This document shows positions 51,129 through 60,724 of a DNA stretch of 64,000 nucleotides, piece by piece. The notes below the pieces were generated by a model. That model was not told the DNA's origin, did no database searches, and saw only the letters and a program-made list of their open reading frames with translations. The stretch spans positions 1 to 64,000 of the forward strand of contig DASSPI010000095.1 in assembly GCA_035699705.1 (NCBI GenBank), written 5' to 3'. A program made the translations under genes and the position numbers. The DNA comes from CANKHA01 sp035699705 (GTDB lineage Bacteria; Pseudomonadota; Alphaproteobacteria; Rhizobiales; Xanthobacteraceae). Each line of letters starts with the position of its first letter. Positions within the stretch are counted from its first letter, which is position 1.

Positions 51129-53339
51129 ATGACTTTCACCAATTTCAAGCTCGACATCGACGCGGACGGCATCGCGCTGGTGACCTGGGACATGCCCGGC
51201 CGCTCGATGAACGTGCTCGACGAGAAGGTGATCGAAGAGCTCGCCGCGGTTATCGAGCAGACGGCGGCGGATGCGACGGTCAAGGGCGTGGTCATTACCT
51301 CGGCGAAAGAAGCCTTCTCTGCCGGCGCCGACATCACGATGCTGGATGCGATCGCCCGCAGCTTCGCCGAGATGGCGCGCGCGCAAGGCGAGGAGGCCGC
51401 GGTCGCGCAGTTATTCGCCGAAAGCCGCAAGCTCTCGCAGCTCTTCCGCCGGCTGGAGACGAACGGCAAGCCCTGGGTCGCGGCGATCAACGGCACCGCG
51501 CTCGGCGGCGGATTTGAGCTCTGCCTTGCCTGCCACCATCGCGTGGCGTCAGACAACGCCAAGACGCGGCTCGGGTTGCCGGAAATCAAGATCGGCATCT
51601 TCCCCGGTGCGGGCGGAACGCAACGCATCGCGCGCATGATGCCGCCGGCGGATGCGCTGCAGATGCTGCTCAAAGGCGAACAATTAAAGCTGGACCGCGC
51701 CAAGGCGATGAAGCTGATCGACGCGGTGGTACCGTCGGCCGACCTGATCAGGACCGCGAAGGACTGGATCAAGGCTGGCGGCAAGGGCGTCGCGCCCTGG
51801 GATGTGCAGGGCTTCAAGCTGCCGGGCGGCCTCGTCTATTCCAAGGCGGGGATGATGACCTTCCCGGCAGCCAATGCGATCTACCGGCGCGAGACCTACG
51901 ACAATTATCCCGGCGCCCGCGCCATTCTGCAGGTGGTCTATGAAGGCCTGCAGCTGCCGATGGATCTGGCGCTGCGGGTGGAGTCGCGCTGGTTTGCCAA
52001 AGTGCTGCGCACGCCGGAAGCGGCGGCGATGCTCCGCTCGCTGTTCGTCTCCATGCAGGAACTGAACAAGGGCGCGCGGCGGCCGGCGAATGTCCCGCCC
52101 TCGAAGCTCGGTACCGTCGGCATTATCGGCGCCGGCTTCATGGGCGCGGGCATCGCCTATGTCAGCGCCATGGCGGGGCTGCAGGTGATCCTGATCGACC
52201 GCGACCAGGAATCCGCCGACAAGGGCAAGGCGCATATCCACAAGATGATCACCGACCAGATCAACAAGGGCCGCGCCAAGGTGGCCGAGCGCGACGCGCT
52301 CTTGGCGCGCATCGCCGCCGCGGCGGATTACGCCGCGCTCGCGCCGTGCGATCTGGTGATCGAAGCGGTGTTCGAGGACCGCAAGGTGAAGGCCGAGGCC
52401 ATCGCCAAGGCGCAGGCGGTGCTGAGCGACAAGGCAATCTTCGCTTCCAACACCTCGACCTTGCCGATCACCTCGCTGGCCGGGGAGTTCAGCGATCCCG
52501 CACGTTTCATCGGCATCCATTTCTTCTCGCCGGTGGAACGGATGATGCTGGTCGAGGTGATCATGGGCAAGAATACCGGCGAGCAGGCGCTGGCAACCGC
52601 GCTCGATTATGTCCGGCTCATCCGCAAGACGCCGATCGTGGTCAATGACTCGCGTGGCTTCTATGCCAATCGCTGCGTGCTCAATTACGTCCGCGAGGGC
52701 CACCTGATGCTGGTCGAGGGCGTGCCGGCGGCGATGGTCGAGAATGTCGGACGCATGGCCGGCATGCCGGTCGGCCCGCTGGCGCTCAACGACGAGGTGG
52801 CGCTTGATCTTGGCTGGAAGATCCTCAAGGCCACGGAAGCCGACCTCGGACCGGAAGCCGTGGATGCCAGGCAGAAGGCATTGCTGGCCGCACTGGTGGA
52901 AGAGAAGGGCCGCTTCGGGCGCAAGAACGGCAAAGGCTTTTACGATTATCCCGCCACCGGGCCAAAGCGGCTGTGGCCGGGGCTCAAGGAACTGCAGCCC
53001 ACGCAGCAAAATCCCGACACGATCGACATCGCCGAGTTGAAGCACCGCTTCCTCGCGGTGCAGGCGCTGGAAGCGGCGCGCTGCATCGAGGAAGGCGTGA
53101 TCACCGACGTGCGCGAAGCCGATGTCGGCTCGATCCTCGGCTGGGGGTTTGCGCCTTTCACCGGCGGGACGATTTCCTACATCGACATGATGGGCGCCAA
53201 GCGCTTCGTCGCGCTCTGCCAGGAGCTGGAGCAAAAGCACGGCGCGCGTTTTGCAGTTCCCAAGCTGCTGCTCGAGATGGCGGCCGCGGACGAAACCTTC
53301 TATCGCCGTTTCGCGCCGCCGCGGAAGCAGGCGGCTTGA
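51129..53339 (+). CDS. Bifunctional enoyl-CoA hydratase / 3-hydroxyacyl-CoA dehydrogenase
   Basis: The product has 736 residues from ATG 51129, which has GGAG 6 nt upstream; GTG 51117 would add four residues. The N-terminal crotonase domain has the oxyanion-hole SAGADITMLD and NGTALGGGFELCLACHHR (about 62-140). An NAD-binding domain with GIIGAGFMGAGIAYV starts near residue 335, followed by the 3HCDH motif FIGIHFFSPVERMMLVEVI and a C-terminal helical domain. This is the FadB/FadJ type and performs the middle steps of beta-oxidation. Confidence 0.93.
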   Translation: MTFTNFKLDIDADGIALVTWDMPGRSMNVLDEKVIEELAAVIEQTAADATVKGVVITSAKEAFSAGADITMLDAIARSFAEMARAQGEEAAVAQLFAESRKLSQLFRRLETNGKPWVAAINGTALGGGFELCLACHHRVASDNAKTRLGLPEIKIGIFPGAGGTQRIARMMPPADALQMLLKGEQLKLDRAKAMKLIDAVVPSADLIRTAKDWIKAGGKGVAPWDVQGFKLPGGLVYSKAGMMTFPAANAIYRRETYDNYPGARAILQVVYEGLQLPMDLALRVESRWFAKVLRTPEAAAMLRSLFVSMQELNKGARRPANVPPSKLGTVGIIGAGFMGAGIAYVSAMAGLQVILIDRDQESADKGKAHIHKMITDQINKGRAKVAERDALLARIAAAADYAALAPCDLVIEAVFEDRKVKAEAIAKAQAVLSDKAIFASNTSTLPITSLAGEFSDPARFIGIHFFSPVERMMLVEVIMGKNTGEQALATALDYVRLIRKTPIVVNDSRGFYANRCVLNYVREGHLMLVEGVPAAMVENVGRMAGMPVGPLALNDEVALDLGWKILKATEADLGPEAVDARQKALLAALVEEKGRFGRKNGKGFYDYPATGPKRLWPGLKELQPTQQNPDTIDIAELKHRFLAVQALEAARCIEEGVITDVREADVGSILGWGFAPFTGGTISYIDMMGAKRFVALCQELEQKHGARFAVPKLLLEMAAADETFYRRFAPPRKQAA

Positions 53340-53340
53340 G

Positions 53341-53757
53341 ATGGAGCTTCCCAATCTCAAGATCGGACTGACAGGCTCGGCCGAGATCACGGTGCAGGAC
53401 GCCGACACCGCTCCGCGCATCGGCAGCGGCCGCGTGTCCGTGCTCGCCACCCCGGTGATGATCAACCTGATGGAAGCAGCCGCGCTCAATGCGGTCGAAC
53501 GCTTGCTGCCGCACGGTCATCAGAGCCTCGGCACCCGGCTCGAGGTCGGGCATTACGCCGCGACGCCGGTGGGCATGCGCCTGCGCGCTACGGCCGAGCT
53601 GACCAAAGTGCAAGGCCGCAATCTGGAATTCCGCGTCGAGGCCTTCGACGAAAAGGAGCGCGTCGGCGACGGCACACATACCCGCGTCGTGGTCAATGTC
53701 GCGCGCTTCGACGAGCGGGTGCAGCGCAAGCTCACGGGCGACGGTCTGAAAAAATAA
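53341..53757 (+). CDS. Hotdog-fold thioesterase (fluoroacetyl-CoA thioesterase-like)
   Basis: The product has 138 residues from ATG 53341, right after the dehydrogenase stop. It has a single hotdog domain with VLATPVMINLMEAAALNAVERLLP (about 31-54) and GHYAATPVGMRLRATAEL, resembling the FlK/DUF4442-type thioesterases of beta-oxidation clusters. It probably releases or salvages short acyl-CoA. No signal peptide is present. Confidence 0.8.
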   Translation: MELPNLKIGLTGSAEITVQDADTAPRIGSGRVSVLATPVMINLMEAAALNAVERLLPHGHQSLGTRLEVGHYAATPVGMRLRATAELTKVQGRNLEFRVEAFDEKERVGDGTHTRVVVNVARFDERVQRKLTGDGLKK

Positions 53758-53761
53758 TCCC

Positions 53762-54982
53762 ATGTCAGCACAGGAAGAAGTTAAGCGCTCCTTCCTGCGC
53801 TGGCGGGAAATCCCCGGCGGGGTCTGGGCGCTCGGCACCGTTTCGCTGCTGATGGACGTCTCCTCCGAGATGATCCATGCCTTGCTGCCGCTCTACCTCG
53901 TCACCGTGCTCGGCACCTCGATGCTCACCGTCGGGGTGATCGAAGGCGTGGCGGAAGCCACCGCTTCCATCGTCAAGATCTTTTCCGGCGCGCTGAGCGA
54001 CAAGCTCGGCAAGCGCAAGCTGCTCGCCGCGATCGGCTATGGCCTCGCCGCCTTCACCAAGCCGATATTCCCGCTGGCGTCGGGCATCGGCTGGCTGATG
54101 GCCGCGCGTTTCATCGATCGCATCGGCAAGGGCATCCGCGGAGCGCCGCGCGACGCGCTGGTGGCCGACTTGAGCCCGCCGGAATTGCGCGGGGCGAGCT
54201 TCGGCTTGCGTCAATCCATGGATACCGTCGGCGCCTTTCTCGGGCCGCTGCTGGCCATCGGGCTGATGTATCTCGCTGCCAACAACTTCACCTTCGTGTT
54301 CTGGATCGCCGTGATCCCGGCATTTCTGTCCTTCGCTGTCATCGTCTTCGCCGTGCGCGATCCGGAACGTTCGCCGGCCGTCAGGGCGGTAAAATCGCCG
54401 CTCAGCCTTCCGGAGATCCAGCGGCTCGGCGCCGCCTATTGGCTCGTCGTCATGGTAGCCACGATGTTCACGCTGGCGCGTTTCAGCGAAGCCTTCCTGC
54501 TGCTGCGCGCCCAGTCGGTCGGACTTTCGCTCGCGCTGGTGCCGGCGGTCATGGTGGTGATGAATCTCGCCTATGCTTTTTCCGCATGGCCGGCTGGCGC
54601 CTTGTCGGACCGCATCGGGCGCTTCGGCGTGCTGTCGGTGGGCTTCGCGCTGTTGCTGATCGCCGATCTGTTGCTCGCCTTGGGCGGGAACATAGGCGTC
54701 GTCGCGTTGGGCGCCGTGCTGTGGGGACTGCACATGGGACTGACGCAGGGACTGTTGGCCGCGCTGGTCGCGGATACCGCGCCGCCCGAGCTGCGCGGCA
54801 CCGCTTTCGGCATGTTCAACCTCGTCACCGGACTTGCCATGCTGGCGGCGAGCGTGATCGCAGGCAGCCTGTGGGACATGGTTGGCGCGGGCGGTACTTT
54901 TCTGGCCGGCGCGGTATTCACCGCGGCGGCGCTGGCGGCGCTGCCTTTGTTGCGCCGGCGGCTGGGCGCGGACCGCGCCTGA
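53762..54982 (+). CDS. MFS transporter
   Basis: The product has 406 residues and about twelve helices. The loop GALSDKLGKRK (motif A, about 78-88), RIGKGIRGAPRDALVADLSPPELRG and the second-half ALSDRIGRFG are MFS features. It begins 5 nt after the thioesterase stop and may export acyl compounds or drugs; the substrate is not predictable. It ends the beta-oxidation gene run. Confidence 0.85.
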   Translation: MSAQEEVKRSFLRWREIPGGVWALGTVSLLMDVSSEMIHALLPLYLVTVLGTSMLTVGVIEGVAEATASIVKIFSGALSDKLGKRKLLAAIGYGLAAFTKPIFPLASGIGWLMAARFIDRIGKGIRGAPRDALVADLSPPELRGASFGLRQSMDTVGAFLGPLLAIGLMYLAANNFTFVFWIAVIPAFLSFAVIVFAVRDPERSPAVRAVKSPLSLPEIQRLGAAYWLVVMVATMFTLARFSEAFLLLRAQSVGLSLALVPAVMVVMNLAYAFSAWPAGALSDRIGRFGVLSVGFALLLIADLLLALGGNIGVVALGAVLWGLHMGLTQGLLAALVADTAPPELRGTAFGMFNLVTGLAMLAASVIAGSLWDMVGAGGTFLAGAVFTAAALAALPLLRRRLGADRA

Positions 54983-55059
54983 TCCAGCGTTGTCGGGCCC
55001 TCATTGCCCTTTCATAAAGGCCGTGTTTAGGTCGCCGCCCTTTCTGCCCGGAACCCGGC

Positions 55060-56430
55060 ATGGCTCGCGATCAAATCGATATGAGGCCGATCGAGACGCG
55101 CGACGAACTCGTCGCCTGGCTCGCCGAGGGCTGCAAGCCGAAGTCGCAATTTCGCATCGGCACCGAGCACGAAAAATTCGCCTTCACCACCGGCCGGCAT
55201 AATCCGGTTCCCTATGATCAGCCGCGCGGCATCCGCGCGCTGCTGGAGGGCATGAAGCTCCTGCTCGGGTGGGAGCCGATCATGGAGGAGGGCAACATCA
55301 TCGGCCTCTACGACGTCACCGGCGGCGGGGCGATTTCGCTGGAGCCGGGCGGGCAGTTCGAATTGTCCGGCGCGCCGGTGGAGACGGTGCATCAGATGTG
55401 CCGCGAATTGCGCGCGCACCTGGCGCAGGTGCATCAGGTGGCGCAGCCGCTCGGCATCGGCTTCCTCGGCGTCGGCATGGCGCCGAAATGGTCGCGCGCC
55501 GACATGCCGATGATGCCCAAGGGCCGCTACCGCATCATGACCGCCTATATGCCGAAGGTCGGCAAGCTCGGCCTCGATATGATGTACCGGACCTGCACGG
55601 TGCAGACCAATCTCGACTTTGCCTCCGAACCCGACATGGTCAAGAAGCTGCGCGTGTCGCTGGCGCTGCAGCCGGTCGGCACCGCGCTGTTCGCCAATTC
55701 GCCCTTCACCGAGGGCAAGCCCAACGGTTTTCTCTCCTTCCGTTCCGAGATCTGGCGCGACACCGATCCGGCGCGCTCCGGCATGCTGCCCTGGGCGTTC
55801 GAGCCCGGCATGGGGTTCGAGCGCTGGGTCGATTACGCGCTCGACGTGCCGATGTATTTCGTCAAGCGCGGCGAACGTTACATCGACGTCGCGGGGCAGT
55901 CCTTTCGCGATCTGATGGCCGGCAAACTGTCAGCGCTGCCGGGCGAGCACGCGACCATTTCCGATTGGGCCAATCACCTGACGACGATTTTTCCGGAGGT
56001 GCGGCTCAAGCGTTATCTGGAGATGCGCGGCTCCGACTCCGGCCCCCAGCGGCGGCTGCCGGCGCTGCCTGCTTACTGGGCCGGCATTCTCTACGACGAT
56101 GCTTGTCTCGATGCCGCCTGGGATCTGGTAAGGCACTGGACGGCGGAGGAGCGGCAGAAGCTGCGCGACGACGTGCCGATGCTCGGCTTCAAAGCCGAGA
56201 TCCGCGGCGTCACGGTGCGGGAGCTCGCTCGACAAACGCTGGCATTGGCGCGCGCGGGCCTGACGCGGCGCGGCCGCAAGGACCGCGAAGGCCTCGACGA
56301 GACGCAGTATCTCGCCCCGCTCGAGGAATCCGTCGAACGCGGCATCACGCCGGCGGAAGAACTGCTGCAGAAATTCCACGGCTCCTGGAACGGCTCGGTC
56401 GAACCGATCTTCAGCGAATATGCTTATTGA
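55060..56430 (+). CDS. gshA: Glutamate-cysteine ligase, plant/alphaproteobacterial type
   Basis: The product has 456 residues. The GCS2 signature RIGTEHEKFAF (about 32-42), DVTGGGAISLEPGGQFELSGAP (about 86-107), MYRTCTVQTNLDFASE and FSYRS-like FLSFRSEIWRD match the redox-type class found in plants and alphaproteobacteria. It makes gamma-glutamylcysteine for glutathione. Its stop overlaps the convergent 56424 gene by 7 nt. The glutathione synthetase gene is not in the window. Confidence 0.94.
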   Translation: MARDQIDMRPIETRDELVAWLAEGCKPKSQFRIGTEHEKFAFTTGRHNPVPYDQPRGIRALLEGMKLLLGWEPIMEEGNIIGLYDVTGGGAISLEPGGQFELSGAPVETVHQMCRELRAHLAQVHQVAQPLGIGFLGVGMAPKWSRADMPMMPKGRYRIMTAYMPKVGKLGLDMMYRTCTVQTNLDFASEPDMVKKLRVSLALQPVGTALFANSPFTEGKPNGFLSFRSEIWRDTDPARSGMLPWAFEPGMGFERWVDYALDVPMYFVKRGERYIDVAGQSFRDLMAGKLSALPGEHATISDWANHLTTIFPEVRLKRYLEMRGSDSGPQRRLPALPAYWAGILYDDACLDAAWDLVRHWTAEERQKLRDDVPMLGFKAEIRGVTVRELARQTLALARAGLTRRGRKDREGLDETQYLAPLEESVERGITPAEELLQKFHGSWNGSVEPIFSEYAY

Positions 56431-58073
56431 GGCCTGCGGGACAGCCACGGCCGCGTGATGCCGCGCCGGTCCTTGACCACGCCGATCGGAACGCCGAAGC
56501 GCTCGATGGTCGCGATGGTTTCGCCCAGCAGCGAGTGGTCACAATTCATCTGCGTCGGCGCGATGAAGAAATCCGCTTCATCCCAGTCTTCGGCCCAGAG
56601 CAGGCGTGGATTGTCCCTGGTTTCGTTCTCGAACGACTCGCGGTCGCCGCAAACCGCCACCGAGTAGCGCGAGCGCGCCATGGGGGTGTTGCGTTCGCGC
56701 TGGTTGAGGAATGTCTCCAGGTTGGCCACCGCCTCCGGCATCACGTTCACCCAATAATCCATGTCGAAGCGGCGCGAGGCGCCTTCCAGTCCGGACACCA
56801 GCGGATTGAAGAAGACGTATTCGTAAGGATGCAGGCGCACGAGCGTGACCGCGTTGAACACGAAGGCGGCGGTGACCCCCGCCAGCGCCGCGGCGGCAAC
56901 GATCCGGCTGCGCGTTTCAAGCTTCGTCAGCATGGCGTCAAAGCCGATGCCGGCAAGCGCGGCGAGCGGCGGGACGACGAAAATGAAATGCCGCATGCCG
57001 GTGAAGGCCGGACCCTTGCCGATCACCTGGCACAGCACCGGAAACACCGCGATGAAAGCCAGCATCGCTATCTCGCGCTGGCGCGCGCTGCGAAGGAAGC
57101 CGGCGCCTCTGGCCGCCCAGGCGGTTGCGATCAGCGCGATGAAAGCGCCGCCAAGAATGGTCAGCGGCAGCTTGATGGCGAGATAGGCCGGAACGTACCA
57201 GCGCGGCACCGCAGCCATCTCGTAGATTTCGCCGAAGGCAAGCGTGCGGATCGTGTAGTGGAAATGCGCAAAGGCAAAGATCGCGCGGATGGGATTGAGG
57301 GGCGCAAGCGAAGCCCAGGGCCAGGCCGCGATCATGATCGCATAGGCAAGCACGAAGGCCGGCAAGGCGCGCAGCAGCGAGCTGCCGACAAAGCGCGCCC
57401 GGTCGTTCCAGTTCGCCAGGTCCGGCAACCGCAGCAGCACCAGAAGTCCCGCATAGCCTACCATCAAGAGCCCGGTGGCCCGCAGGCCAAGGGCGCAGCC
57501 GAGCAGCAGACCGAACATCAAGAGGTCGAACGGCCGGGGCCGCGGCAGGTCGCGCGCTCCGCGCAGCAGAAAGTAGGTCGCGCCCATCATCGCGGCGGCG
57601 AAGGGAATGTCCTTGGTGTGATTGAACATGGTCCCATACCAGGGACCGCACACCGCCAGCGCCAGCAGCGCCAGCAGGCCCGCGCGCGGGCCGGCCACGA
57701 GCCGCGCCACCGCCCAGGTCGCGAGAATGCCGCCGATGCCGGTGAGGGCGCAGAGAAAGTGACGAATGCTGAAAATATCGAACGGCAAGACGCGATCGAG
57801 CAGGATCGCGATCACGTCGAACAGTCCGCCGTAGAGATAGAGATTGTCGTAATCGAACACCGCCAGATCGGTGAAGCCGCTGGCGTAATAAGCGAGGATG
57901 AACTCGCCGTAGCGGTGCTGCACCGCTTCGTCATTGGAGACTGCGTAGTCGCCGAAGGTCAGGACGACCAGGATGCCGAGCGCCGCAAAAGCAGCGAGCG
58001 CCAGCAGATCGTGAATGTCGGTTCCCGCAACTCGCGATGAGATACGTTGCTGGAGATGCGCGACGCGGGACAT
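56424..58073 (-). CDS. GT39-like glycosyltransferase, integral membrane
   Basis: The product has 549 residues and eleven or so membrane helices followed by a soluble C-terminal part of about 110 residues. The early periplasmic loop DYAVSNDEAVQHRYGEF holds the acidic pair typical of ArnT/PMT (GT39, GT-C fold) enzymes that use polyprenyl-phosphate sugars. The target could be lipid A, a polymer or protein; the acceptor is unknown. It converges on gshA with a 7-nt overlap. Confidence 0.72.
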   Translation of the reverse strand: MSRVAHLQQRISSRVAGTDIHDLLALAAFAALGILVVLTFGDYAVSNDEAVQHRYGEFILAYYASGFTDLAVFDYDNLYLYGGLFDVIAILLDRVLPFDIFSIRHFLCALTGIGGILATWAVARLVAGPRAGLLALLALAVCGPWYGTMFNHTKDIPFAAAMMGATYFLLRGARDLPRPRPFDLLMFGLLLGCALGLRATGLLMVGYAGLLVLLRLPDLANWNDRARFVGSSLLRALPAFVLAYAIMIAAWPWASLAPLNPIRAIFAFAHFHYTIRTLAFGEIYEMAAVPRWYVPAYLAIKLPLTILGGAFIALIATAWAARGAGFLRSARQREIAMLAFIAVFPVLCQVIGKGPAFTGMRHFIFVVPPLAALAGIGFDAMLTKLETRSRIVAAAALAGVTAAFVFNAVTLVRLHPYEYVFFNPLVSGLEGASRRFDMDYWVNVMPEAVANLETFLNQRERNTPMARSRYSVAVCGDRESFENETRDNPRLLWAEDWDEADFFIAPTQMNCDHSLLGETIATIERFGVPIGVVKDRRGITRPWLSRRPQ

Positions 58074-58250
58074 GGGGTGCTCGAGGTTGCCCGCTATGCT
58101 GCGCCAAAGCGGCGCGTGGCGCTACGCCGCGCCGCGCCGGCAAGGACGCCTGGTTGTATGGCTGGGGCCCGGTCCATCAATTCCTCCACACTAGCTTACC
58201 GGCGAACCGCGCCGTTTTGCGAGAGGACTTTTTGACCCGGGCAGGGAATG

Positions 58251-58275
58251 CGACCGTCGCGGAAAGCGACGGTCG
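58251..58275. repeat. Strong 10-bp hairpin between tldD and the GT39-like gene
   Basis: CGACCGTCGC (58251-58260) pairs perfectly with GCGACGGTCG (58266-58275) around GGAAA. A-rich sequence follows on the plus strand and no T-run follows on the minus strand. It could be a Rho-assisted tldD terminator or a leader element of the GT39-like gene. The remaining intergenic sequence shows no gene. Confidence 0.5.
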
Positions 58276-58338
58276 AAAAAGAGGGCATTTTCTGCGGAAA
58301 ACGGGGTTTTTGCGGTTTTGGAGCCGGAGTAGCCGGAT

Positions 58339-59763
58339 TTAGGCAGTTCCGCCGACGGTGATGCGGTCCATGCGCAAGGTCGGCTGGCCGACACCCACCG
58401 GCACGCCCTGGCCGTTCTTGCCGCAGGTGCCGATGCCGGTATCGAGCTTCATGTCATTGCCGACCATGCTGATGCGGTTGAGGTCGGTCGGTCCATTGCC
58501 GATCAGCATGGCGCCTTTCAGCGGCGCGCCGATCTTGCCGTTCTCGATCCGGTAAGCCTCGGTGCATTGGAAAACGTATTTGCCCGAGGTGATGTCGACC
58601 TGACCGCCGCCGAAATTGACGGCATAGATGCCATTCTTCACCGAAGCGATGATCTCGCCCGGCTCATGCGTGCCGGCCAGCATGTAAGTGTTGGTCATGC
58701 GCGGCATCGGCACATGGCCATAGCTCTCGCGCCGGCCGTTGCCGGTCGGCTTCATCTTCATCAGCCGCGCGTTCTGCCGGTCCTGCATATAGCCGACGAG
58801 GATGCCGTCCTCGATCAGTACGGTGCGATGGGTCGGCGTGCCTTCGTCGTCGATCGAAAGCGACCCTCGCCGTCCCGCGATGGTGCCGTCGTCGACGACG
58901 GTGACGCCCGGCGCGGCGACGCGCTGGCCCATCAGGCCGGCGAAGGCGGAAGTCTTCTTGCGGTTGAAGTCGCCTTCCAGACCATGGCCGATCGCTTCGT
59001 GCAGCATCACGCCCGGCCAGCCGGGACCGAGCACCACATCCATTTCACCCGCGGGGGCGGGAACGGAAGTGAGATTCACCAGCGCCTGGCGCACCGCTTC
59101 GTCCACCGCGGATTGCCACATCGAAGGCTCGATGAAGCGCGCATAGCCCTCGCGCCCGCCAAAACCGTAGCTGCCGGATTCCTGCCGGTCGCCCTCGCCT
59201 GCGACGACGGAGACATTGACCCGCACGAGCGGCCGCACGTCGCGATAGATCTGCCCGTCGGCGCGCAAAATCTCGACCATCTGCCAGGTCGCGCCGAGAC
59301 TGGCGGAGACCTGCCGCACCCGCGGATCTTTCGCGCGTGCTGCGGCGTCGATGGCCTCCAGCAGTTTCACCTTGGCCTCGAAGCCGGGCGCGGCGAGGGG
59401 ATTGTCGTCGGAATAGAGCTTTCTATTGCTGCGCCCCGGGGCTTGGGCGTAACTCCCGCTATAGCCGCCCTTCACCGCCCGGACGCTGTCCGCCGCCCGT
59501 GCGATCGCCTGTTCGGACATGTCGGAGGCATGGGCATAGCCGACCGCCTCGTCCTTCACCGTGCGCAGCCCGAAACCCTGCGCCGTGTCGTAGGTCGCCT
59601 GCTTCAGGCGCCCATTGTCGAACATCAGCATCTCGGACTGCTTGTATTCGAGGAACAGCTCGCCGTCGTCGGCGCCTTCCAGGGCGCGCTTGAGATGCCG
59701 GCCGATCTGCGCGGAATCGAGGCCTGCGCGGTCGATGAGGGATGTGGGCGAGGAATCGGCCAT
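58339..59763 (-). CDS. tldD: Metalloprotease TldD
   Basis: The product has 474 residues. The zinc motif is MLHEAIGHGLEGDFNRKKTSAF (about 259-280), with the HExxxH histidines and downstream TGIGTCGKNGQGVPVG containing the conserved Cys. TldD pairs with TldE/PmbA to trim peptides such as modified RiPPs; tldE is not in this window. The start ATG 59761-59763 gives MADSSPTSLID. It is convergent with nothing and 95 bp downstream of ialB on the same strand. Confidence 0.94.
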   Translation of the reverse strand: MADSSPTSLIDRAGLDSAQIGRHLKRALEGADDGELFLEYKQSEMLMFDNGRLKQATYDTAQGFGLRTVKDEAVGYAHASDMSEQAIARAADSVRAVKGGYSGSYAQAPGRSNRKLYSDDNPLAAPGFEAKVKLLEAIDAAARAKDPRVRQVSASLGATWQMVEILRADGQIYRDVRPLVRVNVSVVAGEGDRQESGSYGFGGREGYARFIEPSMWQSAVDEAVRQALVNLTSVPAPAGEMDVVLGPGWPGVMLHEAIGHGLEGDFNRKKTSAFAGLMGQRVAAPGVTVVDDGTIAGRRGSLSIDDEGTPTHRTVLIEDGILVGYMQDRQNARLMKMKPTGNGRRESYGHVPMPRMTNTYMLAGTHEPGEIIASVKNGIYAVNFGGGQVDITSGKYVFQCTEAYRIENGKIGAPLKGAMLIGNGPTDLNRISMVGNDMKLDTGIGTCGKNGQGVPVGVGQPTLRMDRITVGGTA

Positions 59764-59857
59764 GGCTGGGTTCCGGATTGAAGTTTCAAACCGGAAGATA
59801 AGCGTTCCACGGCGGAGTCGCGAGGGGCGGCGGGCGGGGTTTACGCGCTGCTTTATG

Positions 59858-60400
59858 TCAGGGGAGCTTGTCGAAACCTTCTCCGAAGCCTTTGAGGCTC
59901 AACGGAAATCCAATTCCCTCTTCCGGCGTCTGGAAAATAATGAAGGTGGCGCTCTGCCCGGTGCGCAATTGCCGCATCAGATTGTCGTCCATCACCACTT
60001 CGGCGAAGCAGCCGCGCGGCAGGCAGCGCACGAAACCGGCCCGGCCGACGTCCTGCTTGTCGATGGTCAGGCCCAGGCCGGCCGGCAGCAGCACCCCGAG
60101 CGGGGCGATCACCCGCAATACCCGGCTTTTGTTATCGGCAGTCTTCAGCACGATGACCGTGAGCCCGACATTGGCTCGGTCTTCCGCCACCACGCTCTGC
60201 ATCAGGGCGCATTGTTCGCTTTGTGCGCCCGGCGGCGTGTCGCAGCGGATCTGCCAGTCCTGATGTACGGAACGGACGACGCCTTGTGCCCCGGCATTTC
60301 CCGGGAAACCGCTCAGGCCGGCCAGCGTTGCTAAAGCAATGGCGGTTTTCACTGCGCCCGCGAGCGGGTTTTTATGCGGATCTTGGCGGAAAGTTCCCAT
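59858..60400 (-). CDS. ialB: Invasion-associated locus B family periplasmic protein
   Basis: The product has 180 residues with a signal peptide (cut near NAGAQG, about residue 39). The domain has two cysteine pairs and DWQIRCDTPPGAQSEQCALMQSVV (about 48-71), the IalB hallmark, plus VRCLPRGCFAEVVMDDNLM. It is named after Bartonella IalB, but is widespread in free-living Hyphomicrobiales where its role is unknown. It is divergent from the cox operon. Confidence 0.88.
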   Translation of the reverse strand: MGTFRQDPHKNPLAGAVKTAIALATLAGLSGFPGNAGAQGVVRSVHQDWQIRCDTPPGAQSEQCALMQSVVAEDRANVGLTVIVLKTADNKSRVLRVIAPLGVLLPAGLGLTIDKQDVGRAGFVRCLPRGCFAEVVMDDNLMRQLRTGQSATFIIFQTPEEGIGFPLSLKGFGEGFDKLP

Positions 60401-60724
60401 CGTTCATCCCTGACCGGCTGCTGCCGGCCGCCGGCGAGCGAATCGCCCGATACGATCGACATCATAGCCTTATCTGCCGCCCGTAAGGCTCGTGGCCGCC
60501 TTTTCTAAAAAGCCACAGAAGGCGTGCTGCCGCATGGCAGAACTGGATTTGGTGCATTGCGACTGGGCCGGAATTGTGGTTTGAGAGGCCGGGATTTCTC
60601 CCTGTCCCGCCGCTCCTGCCTAGCGTCGCGCTTTTGTGGCGCACGCCGTGAATCCAAGCTGCGGTGCACGGTTCGGCAGGACACTCACGGCCGATTATTT
60701 CTCGTCGAAGGAGCGAATACGACG
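60401..60724. other. ialB / coxB intergenic region
   Basis: This 324-bp divergent gap should contain both promoters. I could not identify a clear sigma-70 pair or FixK box. AAGGAG about 12 nt before ATG 60725 is the coxB ribosome site. Confidence 0.4.

Noticed and set aside
51684..53489. 601-codon minus-strand frame opposite the beta-oxidation gene
   Set aside because: Antisense shadow; the plus strand carries the 3-hydroxyacyl-CoA dehydrogenase motifs.
55269..58040. 923-codon plus-strand frame through gshA and the GT39-like gene
   Set aside because: It is out of frame with gshA and antisense to the membrane protein; Arg/Gln-rich with no domain.
58037..58342. 101-codon plus-strand frame between the GT39-like gene and tldD
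   Set aside because: No ribosome site or domain, and it spans the strong hairpin at 58251-58275.
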